From: Prevotella sp.
GTDB taxonomy: Bacteria; Bacteroidota; Bacteroidia; Bacteroidales; Bacteroidaceae
Assembly (NCBI GenBank): GCA_022769285.1
Contig: JALEKD010000022.1
Span: 1-33,296 of the forward strand
Length of the DNA stretch: 33,296 bases
Reading direction: 5' to 3'
Shown here: positions 18,926 through 26,597 of the stretch, in pieces
Layout: each line of letters begins with the position of its first letter
Position numbering within the stretch: the first letter of the stretch is position 1
The notes under the pieces: model-generated
What the model was told of the DNA's origin: nothing
Seen by the model: the letters and a program-made list of their open reading frames with translations, nothing else
The model's database searches: none
Made by a program: the position numbers and the translations under genes

Positions 18926-19360
18926 ATGACCATAGCAGTAGATTTTGACGGAACGATAGTAACCCACGAATACCCCAAGATAGGCGAGGAACTGCCCTTT
19001 GCCACCGACACGCTGAAGATGCTCATCAAGGAGCAGCACAAGCTCATCCTCTGGACAGTACGCGAGGGCGAACTGCTGGACGAGGCGGTTAACTGGTGTC
19101 GCAAGCGTGGTGTAGAGTTCTACGCCGTCAACAAGGACTATCCAGAAGAGAAGAAAGAGTGGAACAACCACTTTTCACGTAAGCTGAAAGTGGACCTGTG
19201 GATAGACGACCGCAACATCGGCGGTCTGCCCGACTGGGGCCAGATATATCACATGGTTCACGACGGGATTACCTGGAAAGACCTGCTGCGCGAAGCAGCC
19301 CACGCCCGCACGGGCAGCTATCAGGACAGGCCTAAAAAAAAGCACTGGTGGCAGTTCTGA
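18926..19360 (+). CDS. Small HAD-superfamily hydrolase (BT0820-like)
   Basis: The 144-residue protein has the minimal HAD fold. Motif I is AVDFDGTIV with nucleophile D6 and acid D8. Motif II is probably the Thr in LWTVREGE, and motif IV is LWIDDRN. There is no large cap domain. It resembles the short Bacteroides HAD protein BT0820 in length and motif layout, from memory. It lies 56 bases after the tyrosine kinase on the same strand, so it may be a phosphatase of the exopolysaccharide cassette, which is inference. The last codons and the stop lie within a hairpin. Confidence 0.85.
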   Translation: MTIAVDFDGTIVTHEYPKIGEELPFATDTLKMLIKEQHKLILWTVREGELLDEAVNWCRKRGVEFYAVNKDYPEEKKEWNNHFSRKLKVDLWIDDRNIGGLPDWGQIYHMVHDGITWKDLLREAAHARTGSYQDRPKKKHWWQF

Positions 19361-19370
19361 CACCAGTGCT
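19334..19370 (-). terminator. Terminator for the NCS2 permease, inside the HAD gene end
   Basis: AGCACTGGTG (19341-19350) pairs perfectly with CACCAGTGCT (19361-19370) around a ten-base loop. On the minus strand the hairpin is followed by a run of eight or nine T, from 19342 down to 19334. On the plus strand there is no T-run. It therefore stops the permease transcript but is made from HAD coding sequence, with the HAD stop codon in the loop. Confidence 0.75.
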
Positions 19371-19385
19371 TACATTAACTCTATA

Positions 19386-19423
19386 CAACGCCCTACCGCC
19401 CATGACGGTAGGGCGCGTTGTTT
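19386..19423 (+). terminator. Terminator after the HAD gene
   Basis: CAACG-CCCTACCG (19386-19398) pairs with CGGTAGGG-CG-CGTTG (19406-19420), with a two-base bulge, followed by a short TTTAT. It suits termination of the exopolysaccharide cassette on the plus strand. Confidence 0.65.
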
Positions 19424-19463
19424 ATATCAGTCCGGACGCCACGGGCCACCCGGCCTGCGCCCC

Positions 19464-20756
19464 TCAGTCTACTACAAACTTGAGGACAAACAGGAGCGCC
19501 AGGATGACCAGCGTGGGGTTGAGGTCGGAAAACTTGCTGGTACAAACCTTCATCACCACATAGCTGAGGATGCCCAGGCAGATGCCATCGGCTATCGAGT
19601 AGCACTGCACCATGGTAATCATGGTGATAAAGGCCGGAAACGCCTCACTGACGTCACTCAGCTCTATCTTCTTGACCGAATCTATCATCAGCACGCCCAC
19701 CATGACCAAGGCCCCGCTGGTAGCGGCAGCCGGAATGAGCAGGAAGAGGGGCGAGAGCAGCAGCGCGGCGATGAAGAGCAGGCCCGTTACAAACGAGGTG
19801 AGCCCGGTACGGCCGCCCTCGGCTATGCCCGATGCACTCTCTACATAGATGGTAATGGTACTGCTGCCCAGCATGGCGCCACAGGTGGTACCGATGGCAT
19901 CGCTGAGCATGGCCTCCTTAACGCGGGGTATGGTCCCGTCGGGCTGCACCACTCCGGTTTTCTCAGCCAGACCCACCAGCGTACCCACGGTATCAAAGAT
20001 GTTAATGATGAGCAGTGAGAAAATGACCAGCAGCATGTTAAGGTTGAAGAAATGACTGAAATCGAACTGGCAGAAGATAGGCACCACCGAGTGGGGAGCC
20101 GACACGGGAAACCAGCCATCGGACATCGACGTAACGCCCACTGGCAGACCCACCACCGTGGCTATGACGATGGCTATAAAGAGGGCACCCTTGACACGGC
20201 GGGCTATGAGTACACCACTCAGCACGATGGCCAAGATGCCCAACAAGGCCTCGGGGGTAAACTTGCCAAGGGCTACAAAGGTATCGGGGTTAGACACCAC
20301 AATGCCAGCGTTCTTCAGACCGATAAAGGCGATAAACATGCCGATGCCGGCCGATATGGAGTAGCGCAGGTTGCGTGGTATGCTGTCCAGTATCTTCTCG
20401 CGCACATTCAGAAAAGTTATCAAGATAAAGATGATACCCTCGACCAGCAGGGCGGCCAGCGACTGCTGCCACGAAAGGTGCATGGCCTGGCACATGGTAA
20501 AGGCGAAGAACGCGTTAAGGCCCATACTGGGTGCCTGGGCAAAGGGCAACTTGGCCATAAAGGCCAACAGCAGCGTGGCGATGGCCGAGGCCAGGGCCGT
20601 AGCCGTAAAGAGCGCCCCCTTGTCCATACCGGTGGTAGAAAGGATGGCTGGGTTGACAGCAAGGATGTAACTCATTGTCAGGAAAGTGGTAGCGCCAGCA
20701 ATAATCTCCGTGCGCCCACTCGCCTTGGAAGCATCGAAACCAAGGGCTTTAGTCAG
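19464..20756 (-). CDS. NCS2-family purine permease (AzgA/PbuG type), start uncertain
   Basis: The protein imports purines such as adenine, guanine or hypoxanthine across the inner membrane. About 12 hydrophobic helices fill it. Family marks are 'APSMGLNAFFAFT', 'NIFDTVGTLVGLAEKTG', 'MLGSSTITIYVESASGIAEGG' and 'AATSGALVMVGVLM'. The first in-frame ATG is at 20675, in the middle of the first helix (TTFLTMSYILAVNP). The conserved upstream residues VLTKALGFD and RTEIIAGATTFLT are encoded in frame, back to a TAA at 20771, without any ATG, GTG or TTG. I give the CTG at 20756 (430 residues) as a provisional start; a one-base deletion after an out-of-frame ATG at 20761 is equally possible. The gene stands alone. 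Confidence 0.85.
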   Translation of the reverse strand: MTKALGFDASKASGRTEIIAGATTFLTMSYILAVNPAILSTTGMDKGALFTATALASAIATLLLAFMAKLPFAQAPSMGLNAFFAFTMCQAMHLSWQQSLAALLVEGIIFILITFLNVREKILDSIPRNLRYSISAGIGMFIAFIGLKNAGIVVSNPDTFVALGKFTPEALLGILAIVLSGVLIARRVKGALFIAIVIATVVGLPVGVTSMSDGWFPVSAPHSVVPIFCQFDFSHFFNLNMLLVIFSLLIINIFDTVGTLVGLAEKTGVVQPDGTIPRVKEAMLSDAIGTTCGAMLGSSTITIYVESASGIAEGGRTGLTSFVTGLLFIAALLLSPLFLLIPAAATSGALVMVGVLMIDSVKKIELSDVSEAFPAFITMITMVQCYSIADGICLGILSYVVMKVCTSKFSDLNPTLVILALLFVLKFVVD

Positions 20757-20810
20757 TACATTCTTTAGTTACACTTCTAAATTATGGTTAAATGTCTGTT
20801 AATGAAGCTG

Positions 20811-20841
20811 CAAAAATAATAAGAAATGAGAAGACAGACAA
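20811..20841 (-). promoter_or_regulatory. Probable promoter for the NCS2 permease
   Basis: On the minus strand, TTGT (20841-20838) is followed after 19 bases by TATTTTTG (20818-20811), a perfect -7 match. The transcript would start near 20805, giving a leader of about 50 bases to the region where the protein should begin. Confidence 0.55.
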
Positions 20842-20934
20842 GATAATGACAAGAAATATCCCCAAAAGTATCAAAACTATCAGCCCGAGGCGCAAAATCC
20901 TTACAAACCATACCGGGATAAGCTCTATTATGCC

Positions 20935-20985
20935 TACCTTTGTAACAGCCGGGCTGTCCCCCGGCCATCTGAGCAAGTTCATGGC
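20935..20985 (+). promoter_or_regulatory. Promoter box plus conserved leader hairpin before FKBP
   Basis: TACCTTTG (20935-20942) is followed 27 bases after its first base by a 24-base element (20962-20985) that matches 534-557 at 23 of 24 positions. The element folds as GCCA(TC)TGAG-CAAG-TTCA-TGGC; the single difference turns a G-C pair into G-U. The distance from box to element is the same at both loci. The FKBP start is 42 bases further on. Confidence 0.55.
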
Positions 20986-21026
20986 TCGCTACAGGCACCG
21001 CAAACATCACATACCACATACTGATT

Positions 21027-21422
21027 ATGGCTAAGAAAGCATATATAGAGAAGAACAGGGCCTGGCTGGCTGCCAAGGCTACCGAGGCCGACGTGCGGCC
21101 GCTGCCCAAGGGCGTTTACTATAGAGTTATACACAGTGGCAGCGGGGAGGTTCACCCCACACCGCGCAGTATCGTAACGGCTCACTACAGGGGCACCACC
21201 ATCGACGGGCGGCTGTTTGACACGAGCTACGGAGGCGTGCCGCTGGCCATCCGGGTGTGCGACCTGATTGAGGGGTGGATAGTGGCGCTCCAGCAGATGG
21301 TGGTGGGCGACAAGTGGGAACTATATATTCCGGCCGAGATGGGCTATGGCAAATTTTCGCAGCCAGGCATACCCGGCGGGTCTACCCTCGTCTTCGAGAT
21401 AGAACTCTTGGGCATAGGCTGA
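21027..21422 (+). CDS. FKBP-type peptidyl-prolyl cis-trans isomerase
   Basis: The 131-residue protein is a single FKBP domain that speeds proline isomerisation during folding. Visible marks are 'VTAHYRGTTIDGRLFDTSY', the LIEGW pocket segment (residues 79-83), 'IPAEMGYG' and 'PGIPGGSTLVFEIELL' at the end. There is no signal peptide or lipobox, so it is likely cytosolic, unlike many Bacteroidetes FKBPs, which are lipoproteins. The N-terminal 28 residues (Lys/Ala-rich) are probably helical. It is a single-gene unit with its own promoter and leader hairpin. Confidence 0.92.
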   Translation: MAKKAYIEKNRAWLAAKATEADVRPLPKGVYYRVIHSGSGEVHPTPRSIVTAHYRGTTIDGRLFDTSYGGVPLAIRVCDLIEGWIVALQQMVVGDKWELYIPAEMGYGKFSQPGIPGGSTLVFEIELLGIG

Positions 21423-21536
21423 GCCATGCCGGCCACCATCTTTGTCTACAGGCGCTAAGCTGCCGACCATTCGCCCGGTCGCCGAGGTCGTTCGCAGGCT
21501 ACATGCAAAGGTTTCGGACCTACGTTCTAAACTTAT

Positions 21537-21569
21537 AAATGGCCATCCCGTGGTTCGGAATGGCCATTT
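21537..21569. terminator. Hairpin between convergent FKBP and TonB receptor genes
   Basis: AAATGGCCAT (21537-21546) and ATGGCCATTT (21560-21569) form a perfect ten-base stem with a 13-base loop. Each arm also contains the palindrome ATGGCCAT. T-runs are short, so it is a fair rather than strong terminator, usable in both directions. The remainder of 21423-21646 shows no gene. Confidence 0.5.
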
Positions 21570-21646
21570 CATGTTTTCGGACGGAGCCTGCGACCCTCGC
21601 GGCCCATCGATTAATCTATCTATATATAAATAGGTGTAGCGCGGGG

Positions 21647-23983
21647 TCAGATATTCACCCGCACACCGGCGTAGAACATACGTCCGTGTACCGGGCCCCA
21701 TATCAGCGTGGGCTCAAAGTCGGCTCCCCAGGGATTGTCGGCCCCATAGATGGTGGTATGCTGGGTAAAGCCAGTCAGGTTCTCGCCTCCCACATATACG
21801 GACCAGTGCTTGAACCATCTGGTAAGCTGCGCACTCACCTGCTCGTAGGCTTTGAAGCGTCGGTTCCACGACTGCGTGCCATCGGCCAACTGATAAGGCT
21901 GGGGCATACGGCCGCCGCCGTTCAGCTGCAGGGTGCCGTCTATCTGCCAGCGACCGTCAGGGGTCTTGTACGAGGCCGTAAACAAACCCTTGTACTTGCT
22001 GGTAAGCGGCCGCTCGCGCAGTATGCCGCCATAGGTGGTCTTTACGTCGTTCAGTCGGTAAGCGGCCGTAAGCGTAAGCGACTTGAAGAACACATAGCTG
22101 GCATCTATCTGGAACGTGTGAGAGTAAGAGCGGCCCTGCAGGTTGTCGATGCTGATAAGCTGATGGTTGCTGTCGTAGTCTATCACTGCCTGGTTAGAGA
22201 AGCGGGTGTAGTAGTACTCGGCGTTGACCTTCAGGGTCTCCTGGCCCAGCGGTATATTGAATGCCATGCTTACTCCGGTGTTCCAGGCAGCCTCTTGCCC
22301 CAGGTTGCCTATCCTCAGCTCACGTCCGCTGGCCAGCAGATAGTTACTCTCTGCCAAGGCGTGTACCGTGCGGTAACCCTTGCCAGCCGAAAAGCGCAGC
22401 GTGAGAATGTCGGTGGGCATGTACTTCAGGTGAAAACGCGGTGTATAAAAGGTTCCGTAGAGCGAGCTGTGGTCTACCCGCAATCCGGCCATGGCTGTAA
22501 GTTGACTGCCCAGGGTGTAGGTGTACTGCACGTAGGCACCGGGCACAGTCTCGCGCTCGGCCCAGCGGTTGCCACTTGTCGGCTGCACCTGTCCATCGCC
22601 GCCCTCACGGTAGTACTGACCCAGGTAGTCGTAGTTGACATTTAGGCCGGCCGAGAGGTTGTGCTGCTTGGTAAAGTTGGTCTCGAAGAGCAGTGCTCCG
22701 TACACATTCTTCTCATTCACATCATACCACTTGATGCCATAGTGCGACTGGAGCTGGTGCATCGCGGCCGAGGTCATCAGCGCTACGTTGGTGCCATGGT
22801 CGGTGTCGAGCACAAAGGCATGCTTGGCGTAAGCCTCGTAGCGATGGGTGGCCAGCCCGATGGTAAACGGCTGCTGGCCGGTCGCCTGGTGATGGGCCGC
22901 CTGGCCTCCCCAGCGGTTTTCCTCCATCCCCGCTATGCCAGCGTGGAGCATGTAGATGCCCCTGGAGTACAGCCAGCGGCTCTGCAGATTGTACTGCTCT
23001 ACCCGCGGCTTGTCCAGAAATCCGTCGCCGTTGTCATCGTGGTTCTCCATGCTGTTCTCGTAGTGCACCAGGATGTTGCCGCTCAGGTTGCTATTGATAT
23101 GCACATTGGCATCGGCATTGGCCTCGATACGGCTCTTGGTGTCGCCAAACAGGTTGAACTCTGCACCGGACTTATCTTCGGGTTTCTTATAGTCTATGTT
23201 TATCTGCCCGGTAATAGACTCGTACCCGTTCTTCACCGAGGCGGCTCCCTTAGACACCTGGATGCCCTTCATCCATGGGCCGGGCACATAGCCAAGGGCG
23301 TAAGGGGTGGCCGCACCTCTGAAGTTGGGCAGGTTCTCTGTAAGCATCTGCACGTAGGTGCCCGAGAGGCCCAGCAGCTTTATCTGGCGTGCTCCCGTGG
23401 TGGCATCGTTATATGTTACGTCGACCGAGGGGTTGGTGGTGAAGCTCTCGCCAAGGTTGCAACACGCCGCCTTGAACAGCTCATCGCGGCCTATCTTCAA
23501 TCCGTTTACGGCACCGGCCATGCGGGCCACGCTGGCTTTCTTGCGTACTACGGCTACCTCGGCCAAGTCGTGTACCGACTCTTCATGGCTATCAGAGTGC
23601 TCGCACGAGGCATCTATCTTCCGTGGTTTCACCTTCTCGCAGCATGGCATGTGGTGGCCGGCGTCATAGAGCGACTTGTAGACCAGCATATCGCCATGGC
23701 CGGGACAGTTTATCTTAACAAAATTGTTGCGCTCTCCTTTCTCGCAACAGGGCATCATGTGTCCGGCAGCGGCCATGGCGGCCGGGAATACCACCCGCCC
23801 ATGACTGGGGCAGTTTATCTCGACCATGTCGGCCGAGACAGGAGTCTTCTGGGGTGTCTGTTGGGTACCAGAGATTTTCTGGGTACATGCCGGTGTCTCT
23901 GCCGGTTCGCAGCAGGTAGGCTCATGCTGCGCATAGGCGGTCAGGCTGACAGCCAAGGCCAGCCCTACAAATATATTTCTCAT
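21647..23983 (-). CDS. TonB-dependent receptor with N-terminal Cys/His repeats
   Basis: This 778-residue outer-membrane receptor has a Sec signal peptide (MRNIFVGLALAVSLTAYA, cut before Q19). It then has a Cys/His-rich region (20-135), a TonB plug (about 140-270, with KAACCNLGESF and 'QIKLLGLSGTYVQMLTENLP'), and a beta barrel to the C terminus. The Cys/His region has two units, 54-82 and 89-117, each reading roughly V-x-INCPxHG...AGHxMPCCEK, plus single C and H residues on both sides. It lacks the usual carboxypeptidase-like N-terminal domain. A small Cys-rich membrane protein gene precedes it. Metal uptake, perhaps copper, is inferred; the substrate is not shown by sequence. Confidence 0.93.
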   Translation of the reverse strand: MRNIFVGLALAVSLTAYAQHEPTCCEPAETPACTQKISGTQQTPQKTPVSADMVEINCPSHGRVVFPAAMAAAGHMMPCCEKGERNNFVKINCPGHGDMLVYKSLYDAGHHMPCCEKVKPRKIDASCEHSDSHEESVHDLAEVAVVRKKASVARMAGAVNGLKIGRDELFKAACCNLGESFTTNPSVDVTYNDATTGARQIKLLGLSGTYVQMLTENLPNFRGAATPYALGYVPGPWMKGIQVSKGAASVKNGYESITGQINIDYKKPEDKSGAEFNLFGDTKSRIEANADANVHINSNLSGNILVHYENSMENHDDNGDGFLDKPRVEQYNLQSRWLYSRGIYMLHAGIAGMEENRWGGQAAHHQATGQQPFTIGLATHRYEAYAKHAFVLDTDHGTNVALMTSAAMHQLQSHYGIKWYDVNEKNVYGALLFETNFTKQHNLSAGLNVNYDYLGQYYREGGDGQVQPTSGNRWAERETVPGAYVQYTYTLGSQLTAMAGLRVDHSSLYGTFYTPRFHLKYMPTDILTLRFSAGKGYRTVHALAESNYLLASGRELRIGNLGQEAAWNTGVSMAFNIPLGQETLKVNAEYYYTRFSNQAVIDYDSNHQLISIDNLQGRSYSHTFQIDASYVFFKSLTLTAAYRLNDVKTTYGGILRERPLTSKYKGLFTASYKTPDGRWQIDGTLQLNGGGRMPQPYQLADGTQSWNRRFKAYEQVSAQLTRWFKHWSVYVGGENLTGFTQHTTIYGADNPWGADFEPTLIWGPVHGRMFYAGVRVNI

Positions 23984-24053
23984 TTTTTCTTGATTTTCTT
24001 ATTATTCTAATATACCTTATTATATATAGGCTCCGCACGGGAAGCCACACGCA

Positions 24054-24084
24054 TACCGCCACGGGTTGTGGGCCCACAGCGGTA
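24054..24084. other. Nested palindrome between the two genes of the TonB cassette
   Basis: TACCGC (24054-24059) pairs with GCGGTA (24079-24084) and encloses the perfect palindrome TGTGGGCCCACA (24067-24078). It lies in the 125-base gap between the small membrane protein gene and the receptor gene. It could be an RNA hairpin that sets relative expression, or a protein-binding site. Confidence 0.4.
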
Positions 24085-24108
24085 GGCCGTCGCGGGATAA
24101 GGGGTATA

Positions 24109-24489
24109 TCAGATTATAAGAACAGTAAGCAGCGATAGATAACTGCGGGGCGGCAACCCATCTTTTCTGATAACAGGCTTCTCGGCCAAAGTCTGCCCGG
24201 CCCAGCTATCAGCCTCGGGTACCACAGATAGGCATCCCATGGGCAGTGCCATCAGCTGTGGCTGTGGAGCCGATACATATTCAGAAACGACAGAAGGGGG
24301 CAACTTGCGAACCTCTAACTGCATACAGTTCTTGCGGGGCATGTTGCAGTCGGTCTGGCAGCAGACAGCCTCGGCCACAACAGCCGTCTGGTCGGTGTGG
24401 CAGCAGTGCATTACCACCACGCCTGTCCCCCAATAAATCATCATCAGGGACAGGAGCATAGCCACTAATATGTTGCCCGGTCGCTTCAT
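24109..24489 (-). CDS. Small Cys-rich membrane-anchored protein, HYC_CC_PP-like
   Basis: The 126-residue protein has one hydrophobic helix (about 7-27), directly followed by HCCH at 28-31, CC at 43-44, C48 and C55. Near the C terminus is a PP pair (113-114) in 'LPPRSYLSLLTVLII'. This order recalls the small Bacteroidetes family that NCBI names HYC_CC_PP, which is often beside TonB receptors, though here the first motif is HCC rather than HYC. I rely on memory for that. It is the first gene of the cassette with the Cys/His-repeat receptor. Periplasmic metal binding or transfer is a reasonable guess, not a demonstrated role. Confidence 0.75.
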   Translation of the reverse strand: MKRPGNILVAMLLSLMMIYWGTGVVVMHCCHTDQTAVVAEAVCCQTDCNMPRKNCMQLEVRKLPPSVVSEYVSAPQPQLMALPMGCLSVVPEADSWAGQTLAEKPVIRKDGLPPRSYLSLLTVLII

Positions 24490-24507
24490 CTATCACTAAT
24501 TTTCTTA

Positions 24508-24538
24508 CAAAGTTAGAAACAACTGCCGAGATACCCAA
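24508..24538 (-). promoter_or_regulatory. Promoter for the Cys-rich protein/TonB receptor cassette
   Basis: On the minus strand, TTGG (24538-24535), a 19-base spacer and TAACTTTG (24515-24508) fit the Bacteroidetes promoter layout, with a perfect -7 box. The start codon is 19 bases downstream of the box. Confidence 0.6.
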
Positions 24539-24802
24539 GTAAAGTGAGCTATTTAACAATATTAAAGAGGCAACCACCATGCTGTCAGCCAAGCTAATCG
24601 CCGCACTTACAGCCACCACTCCCCCCACTTCTGCAACCATCTTTGTTAAAAAAACTCAATTCACAGGAAAATAAATGACCATCTCCCCACCTTTCCCGCT
24701 GAAAAATAGTAATTTTGCAACCGATTTGGCTCACGTAAGCCTTATCACGGAGTTAATTATCATAAAGTCTAACTTTATTAATTTTAAACATTTTATTATT
24801 TT
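24539..24802 (+). promoter_or_regulatory. rpsA upstream region with -7 box and A/T-rich leader
   Basis: TAATTTTG at 24710-24717 is a perfect -7 box; no -33 TTTG is seen at 19 bases. The leader of about 80 bases has a small GGCT/AGCC hairpin at 24728-24741 and then a strongly A/U-rich stretch up to the ATG. S1 is known in E. coli to repress its own mRNA, so this leader is a candidate control site. No gene is seen in the first part. Confidence 0.55.
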
Positions 24803-26572
24803 ATGTCAGATTTAAAGAACGTACAGCCGTTGGCAGACTTCAATTGGGACGAGTTTGAGAATGGCGCAAACGCAAGCTCTAACAAGGAGGCTATGCAGAA
24901 AGCCTACGACGAGACCCTCAACAAGGTAACAGAGCACCAGGTAGTAGAAGGTACCGTTATCGCAGCCGACAAGAAAGAGGTTATCGTTAACATTGGCTAC
25001 AAGAGCGATGGTATCATCCCCGCCTCTGAGTTCCGCTACAATCCCGACCTCAAGGTTGGTGACAAGGTAGAAGTCTACGTTGAAAACCAGGAGGACAAGA
25101 AGGGTCAGCTCGCTCTCTCTCACAAAAAGGCACGCCTGGCCAAGAGCTGGGATCGTGTAAATGAGGCTCTCGAGAACGATGAAGTTATCCAGGGTTACAT
25201 CAAGTGCCGCACTAAGGGTGGTATGATTGTTGATGTATTCGGTATTGAGGCCTTCCTGCCCGGCAGCCAGATTGACGTTCATCCTATACGTGACTACGAC
25301 ATGTTCGTAGGCAAGACTATGGAGTTCAAGATAGTCAAAATCAATCAGGAATTCCGCAACGTGGTTGTTTCTCACAAAGCCCTCATCGAGGCTGAGCTCG
25401 AAGCACAGAAGAAAGACATCATTTCTAAACTTGAAAAGGGTCAGGTGCTCGAAGGAACAGTCAAGAACATCACCTCTTATGGCGTATTCGTTGACCTGGG
25501 CGGTGTTGACGGACTCATCCACATCACCGATCTTTCTTGGGGCCGCGTAAGCGATCCTCATGAGGTTGTTGAGCTCGACCAGAAGATTAACGTGGTTATC
25601 CTTGACTTCGATGAGGAGAAGAAGCGTATTGCCCTTGGTCTGAAGCAGCTCACCCCGCATCCTTGGGATGCTCTCGATCCCAACCTCAAGGTGGGCGACC
25701 ACGTTAAGGGTAAGGTTGTGGTTATTGCTGACTACGGCGCATTTGTTGAGATACAGCCCGGTGTCGAGGGACTTATCCACGTTAGCGAGATGTCTTGGAG
25801 CCAGCACCTCCGTTCAGCTCAAGACTTCCTCCACGTTGGCGACGAGGTAGAGGCAGTTATCCTTACACTCGACCGCGAGGAGCGCAAGATGAGCCTTGGT
25901 ATCAAGCAGCTCAAGGAAGACCCCTGGCAGACCATTGATACCAAGTATCCCGTTGGCAGCAAGCACATGGCTAAGGTTTGCAACTTCACCAACTTCGGTA
26001 TATTCGTTGAGTTGGAAGAGGGCGTAGACGGACTTATCCACATATCTGACCTTTCTTGGACCAAGAAGGTTAAGCACCCATCTGAGTTCACCCAGGTTGG
26101 TGCAGAAATCGAGGTTGTTGTACTCGAAATAGATAAGGAGAACCGTCGCCTGAGCCTCGGCCACAAGCAGCTGGAGGAGAATCCTTGGGACGTGTACGAG
26201 ACTATCTACACACCGGGTTCCATCCACGAGGGCAAGATTACTGAAATGATGGACAAGGGTGCCGTTATCACTCTGAATGAGGGCGGTGAAGGTTTTGCAA
26301 CACCTAAGCACCTCGTAAAGGAGGACGGTTCACAGGCCAAGCAGGGCGAGGTACTTCCATTCAAGGTTATCGAGTTCAACAAGAACTCTCGCCGCATCAT
26401 CCTGTCACACTCTCGTACCTTCGAGGATGAGAAAGAGGATGTAAAGCCCGCTCGCAAGCACACCACCAAGAAGCAGGATACTCCTGTTATCAACAATGTA
26501 GCCGCCAGCACATCTCTGGGCGACCTGGATGTACTCGCTGAGCTGAAGCAGAAGATGGAAAAAGGAGAATAA
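24803..26572 (+). CDS. rpsA: 30S ribosomal protein S1
   Basis: S1 binds mRNA on the small ribosomal subunit and helps start translation, which matters in Bacteroidetes, where Shine-Dalgarno use is weak. The 589-residue protein has six S1 repeats, at about 45-115, 130-200, 210-285, 295-370, 385-455 and 470-540. The best are 'YGVFVDLGGVDGLIHITDLSW', 'YGAFVEIQPGVEGLIHVSEM' and 'FGIFVELEEGVDGLIHISDL'. The last repeat is more diverged and is followed by a charged tail. Codon use shifts toward GTT, CTC and GGT compared with neighbours, as expected of a highly expressed gene. It has its own promoter and terminator. Confidence 0.97.
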   Translation: MSDLKNVQPLADFNWDEFENGANASSNKEAMQKAYDETLNKVTEHQVVEGTVIAADKKEVIVNIGYKSDGIIPASEFRYNPDLKVGDKVEVYVENQEDKKGQLALSHKKARLAKSWDRVNEALENDEVIQGYIKCRTKGGMIVDVFGIEAFLPGSQIDVHPIRDYDMFVGKTMEFKIVKINQEFRNVVVSHKALIEAELEAQKKDIISKLEKGQVLEGTVKNITSYGVFVDLGGVDGLIHITDLSWGRVSDPHEVVELDQKINVVILDFDEEKKRIALGLKQLTPHPWDALDPNLKVGDHVKGKVVVIADYGAFVEIQPGVEGLIHVSEMSWSQHLRSAQDFLHVGDEVEAVILTLDREERKMSLGIKQLKEDPWQTIDTKYPVGSKHMAKVCNFTNFGIFVELEEGVDGLIHISDLSWTKKVKHPSEFTQVGAEIEVVVLEIDKENRRLSLGHKQLEENPWDVYETIYTPGSIHEGKITEMMDKGAVITLNEGGEGFATPKHLVKEDGSQAKQGEVLPFKVIEFNKNSRRIILSHSRTFEDEKEDVKPARKHTTKKQDTPVINNVAASTSLGDLDVLAELKQKMEKGE

Positions 26573-26597
26573 GCTATCTCCACCCAAATAATTAAGG

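Noticed and set aside
20792..21034. 80-residue plus-strand frame between the NCS2 permease and FKBP genes
   Set aside because: It runs through both promoter regions and the leader hairpin and has no family resemblance.
21539..24010. Long plus-strand frames (368 and 449 residues) opposite the TonB receptor
   Set aside because: They are antisense shadows of a gene with clear signal peptide, plug and barrel; their products show no motifs.
24812..25807. A 331-residue minus-strand frame inside rpsA
   Set aside because: Antisense shadow of six S1 repeats, no family marks.
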